Notes under the pieces: model-generated
Database searches by the model: none
What the model saw: only the letters and a program-made list of their open reading frames with translations
Told to the model about the DNA's origin: nothing
Assembly (NCBI GenBank): GCA_047972145.1
Contig: JBKEAI010000325.1
Location: 1-24,805, forward strand
Direction: 5' to 3'
DNA length: 24,805 nt
Origin: JAMLGJ01 sp047972145
GTDB taxonomy: Bacteria; Actinomycetota; Acidimicrobiia; Acidimicrobiales; Microtrichaceae
In this document: in pieces, positions 22,873-24,805 of the stretch
Layout of the letters: each line of letters starts with the position of its first letter
Numbering within the stretch: position 1 is the stretch's first letter
Position numbers and translations under genes: made by a program

Positions 22873-22979
22873 GAACTTGAACGTGAGTGCGCGTTCAGCG
22901 CGCGTTTTCGTTCAAGGTTTCGGGCAACGCTGGAACTTGAACGACGCATGGCACTCAGCGCTCACTCACGTTCAAGTTC
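22873..22979. repeat. 107-base near-palindrome with perfect 17-base terminal inverted repeats
   Basis: GAACTTGAACGTGAGTG (22873-22889) is the exact inverse of CACTCACGTTCAAGTTC (22963-22979). Inside, the arms continue to match imperfectly and close with CGTTCAAG (22909-22916) against CTTGAACG (22936-22943), leaving a central segment of about 19 bases. GCG flanks both ends (22870-22872 and 22980-22982), a possible three-base target duplication. It has no coding capacity. It could be a MITE-like element, an intergenic attenuator or a structured RNA. Confidence 0.85.
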
Positions 22980-22981
22980 GC

Positions 22982-23026
22982 GGGTGGGGTGGACCAGGGA
23001 GTGGGTGGACCAGGGGGTGGGGTGGG
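22982..23026 (+). other. G-quadruplex-type G-run cluster
   Basis: Seven runs of three to five G are separated by one to seven bases, meeting the usual four-run quadruplex pattern more than once. GGGTGGACCAGGG occurs twice in it (22987-22999 and 23003-23015). The G-rich strand is the template strand just past the ettA stop. Confidence 0.5.
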
Positions 23027-23027
23027 A

Positions 23028-24728
23028 TCAGCGGGTCAGGGGCTTGTACTTGATCCTGTGGGGTTGGTCGGCCTCGACACCGAGCTCCGAGCGTCGGAAC
23101 GCCTCGTACTCGCTGAAGTTGCCCTCGTAGAAGCGCGCCTGGGAGTCGCCTTCGAAGGCGAGGATGTGGGTGGCGATCCGATCCAGGAACCACCTGTCGT
23201 GCGAGATCACGACAGCGCACCCGGGGTAGTTCTCCAGTGCGCCTTCGAGTGCCCGCAGGGTGTCCACGTCGAGGTCGTTGGTGGGCTCGTCCAACAACAG
23301 CACGTTGCCACCGCTGCGCAGGAGCTTCGCGAGGTGGACACGGTTGCGCTCGCCGCCGGAGAGCACCCCCACACGCTTCTGCTGGTCCGAGCCCTTGAAG
23401 TTGAAGCTCGCGCAGTAGGCGCGACCGTTGACCTCCCGGCCTCCGATGTCGAGCATCTCGTGGTCGTCGGTGATCTCCTCGTAGACCGTGCGCGAGTCGT
23501 CGAGGGAGTCGCGGCTCTGGTCGACGTACGCGAGGTCGACGGTCGATCCCACGACGAGCTCACCCGAGTCGGGCCGCGAGGTGTCGTCGAGGTCACCTGT
23601 GGCGGATCCAACGATCATCCGGAACAGGGTCGTCTTGCCTGCACCGTTGGGACCGATCACACCCACGATCCCGGCCCGCGGCAGGGTGAAGGTGAGGTCG
23701 TCGATCAGCAGACGATCACCGAAGCCCTTGCACAGACCCTTTGCGTCGATCACCTGGTCACCCAGGCGCGGACCGGGAGGGATCGTGATCTGGAGCTCAC
23801 GGGACTCGTCGCGGTTCGCCTCGGCCTCGCTCTGGAGCTCCTCGTAGGCGGCGAGGCGGGCCTTGGACTTCGCCTGGCGGGCCTTGGGCGCCATGCGGAC
23901 CCACTCGAGCTCGCGTTCGAGGGTGCGTCGTCGGGCGTCGCTGCGCTTCTCCGCCGCTTCCAGGCGGTCGCGCTTTTGTTCCAACCAGCCCGAGTAGTTG
24001 CCCTCGAAGGGGATCCCCTTGCCGTGGTCGAGCTCCAGGATCCACCGTGCGACGTTGTCGAGGAAGTAGCGGTCATGCGTGATCGCGACGACCGTTCCGT
24101 GGTACTCCGAGAGGAAGCGTTCGAGCCAGGCGACCGATTCCGCGTCGAGGTGGTTGGTCGGCTCGTCCAACAACAGCAGGTCGGGTTTGGACAGCAACAG
24201 GCGGCACAGCGCGACCCGGCGCCTCTCGCCCCCGGAGAGGTTGACGACCTGCGCTTCGGGGGGTGGTAGCCGCAGGGCATCCATCGCGATGTCGATCGTG
24301 CGCTGGAGGTCCCATCCACCCACCGCCTCGATCTTCGCTTCGAGGTCGGCTTGCTGAGTGCCGAGGCGGTCGTAGTCCGCGTCGGGGTCGGACCACTTGG
24401 TCATGAGGGTCTCGTACTCCTCGAGTAGGCCACTCACCCCGGCCACACCCTGCATCACGTTGCTGATGACGTCGGACCCGTCGTCGAGGGCTGGCTCCTG
24501 TTCGAGCAGCCCGACGGTGAACCCGTCGGTGAGGCGGGCCTCGCCGGTGTACTCGTCGTCCACTCCCGCCATGATCCGCAGAAGGCTCGACTTGCCGGAC
24601 CCGTTGGCGCCGATCACCCCGATCTTCGCGCCGGGGTAGAAGGCGAGGGTGATGTTCTCGAGTACATCGCGGTCGGGTTGGATGAACTTCGAGACACCAC
24701 GCATGGTGAATATGAACTGCGCTGCCAT
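23028..24728 (-). CDS. ettA: Energy-dependent translational throttle protein EttA (ABC-F ATPase)
   Basis: A 566-residue soluble ABC-F protein with two ATP-binding cassettes and no membrane domain. Cassette 1: GANGSGKSS (40-48), LSGGE (164-168), DEPTNHLD (188-195). The linker (about 243-320), including WVRMAPKARQAKSKARLAAYEE, is the EttA-type P-site tRNA interaction motif. Cassette 2: GPNGAGKTT (359-367), VLSGGERNRVHLAKLL and DEPTNDLD. The C-terminus HRIKYKPLTR matches EttA rather than other ABC-F classes. EttA binds the ribosomal E site and gates entry into elongation according to energy state. The ATG at 24728 lies six bases after a TAGGCT box, so it is probably leaderless. Confidence 0.95.
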   Translation of the reverse strand: MAAQFIFTMRGVSKFIQPDRDVLENITLAFYPGAKIGVIGANGSGKSSLLRIMAGVDDEYTGEARLTDGFTVGLLEQEPALDDGSDVISNVMQGVAGVSGLLEEYETLMTKWSDPDADYDRLGTQQADLEAKIEAVGGWDLQRTIDIAMDALRLPPPEAQVVNLSGGERRRVALCRLLLSKPDLLLLDEPTNHLDAESVAWLERFLSEYHGTVVAITHDRYFLDNVARWILELDHGKGIPFEGNYSGWLEQKRDRLEAAEKRSDARRRTLERELEWVRMAPKARQAKSKARLAAYEELQSEAEANRDESRELQITIPPGPRLGDQVIDAKGLCKGFGDRLLIDDLTFTLPRAGIVGVIGPNGAGKTTLFRMIVGSATGDLDDTSRPDSGELVVGSTVDLAYVDQSRDSLDDSRTVYEEITDDHEMLDIGGREVNGRAYCASFNFKGSDQQKRVGVLSGGERNRVHLAKLLRSGGNVLLLDEPTNDLDVDTLRALEGALENYPGCAVVISHDRWFLDRIATHILAFEGDSQARFYEGNFSEYEAFRRSELGVEADQPHRIKYKPLTR

Positions 24729-24734
24729 GCCCGG

Positions 24735-24740
24735 AGCCTA
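24735..24740 (-). promoter_or_regulatory. Candidate -10 box, leaderless ettA transcript
   Basis: TAGGCT on the minus strand ends six bases before the ettA ATG, with no ribosome site between. Beyond it, to the right edge, I see nothing else of note. Confidence 0.5.
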
Positions 24741-24805
24741 AACCGGGGTCTGTACACGTCCGGAAAGCCATCGCTGCGTGGTCGAACATGCGAGGCCGAA
24801 CGCGT

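Overview
The window is GC-rich, densely coding DNA from a high-GC Actinomycetota genome. Support comes from a NucS/EndoMS mismatch endonuclease with a clamp-binding tail, a probable F420-dependent LLM oxidoreductase, a WS/DGAT acyltransferase, FadD/acyl-CoA dehydrogenase/SDR lipid genes, and many starts that look leaderless. An Acidimicrobiia-type organism would fit, but that is inference; there is no rRNA or tRNA gene here to settle it. I find no phage genes, transposase, CRISPR array or intact tRNA. No gap between genes reaches 300 bases; the longest (22819-23027, about 209 bases) holds the most unusual structure.

Layout. 1-575: 3' end of a membrane acyltransferase. 580-4466: lipid-oxidation block, an SDR and an acyl-CoA synthetase on the minus strand and a divergent acyl-CoA dehydrogenase, with a palindrome between the divergent promoters. 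4562-5921: a small conserved protein and an LLM oxidoreductase. 6071-6811: a secreted protein with a Thr-rich repeat tail. 6951-12590 (minus): nitronate monooxygenase-like enzyme, geranylgeranyl-reductase-like flavoprotein, WS/DGAT acyltransferase and a VanW-domain envelope protein. 12767-14195: nucS and an AlaX-type tRNA-editing gene, divergent and only 28 bases apart. 14289-18522 (minus): a DUF4395 membrane protein, typA with a repeat-bearing N-terminus, and an ABC1/UbiB-type kinase. 18543-22298: sulfate activation, with cysQ divergent from an overlapping cysD-cysN-cysC operon. 22441-24728 (minus): a small Cys/His-rich protein and the translation factor ettA, separated by a 107-base near-palindrome.

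How the genes fit together. CysD/CysN make APS, CysC makes PAPS and CysQ removes the PAP by-product, and an inverted repeat lies in their shared promoter region. FadD, the acyl-CoA dehydrogenase and the SDR could supply the activation and two oxidation steps of a beta-oxidation route, without hydratase or thiolase in view. TypA and EttA are ribosome-associated housekeeping factors.

Beyond the genes: (i) a 107-base hairpin element with perfect 17-base terminal inverted repeats and a possible 3-base target duplication; (ii) repeated TANNNT boxes 6-8 bases before start codons, pointing to widespread leaderless transcription; (iii) candidate operators with CCCGA-type half-sites; (iv) short direct repeats that repeatedly include stop codons. 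All functional calls are from reading motifs by eye; no database search was run.
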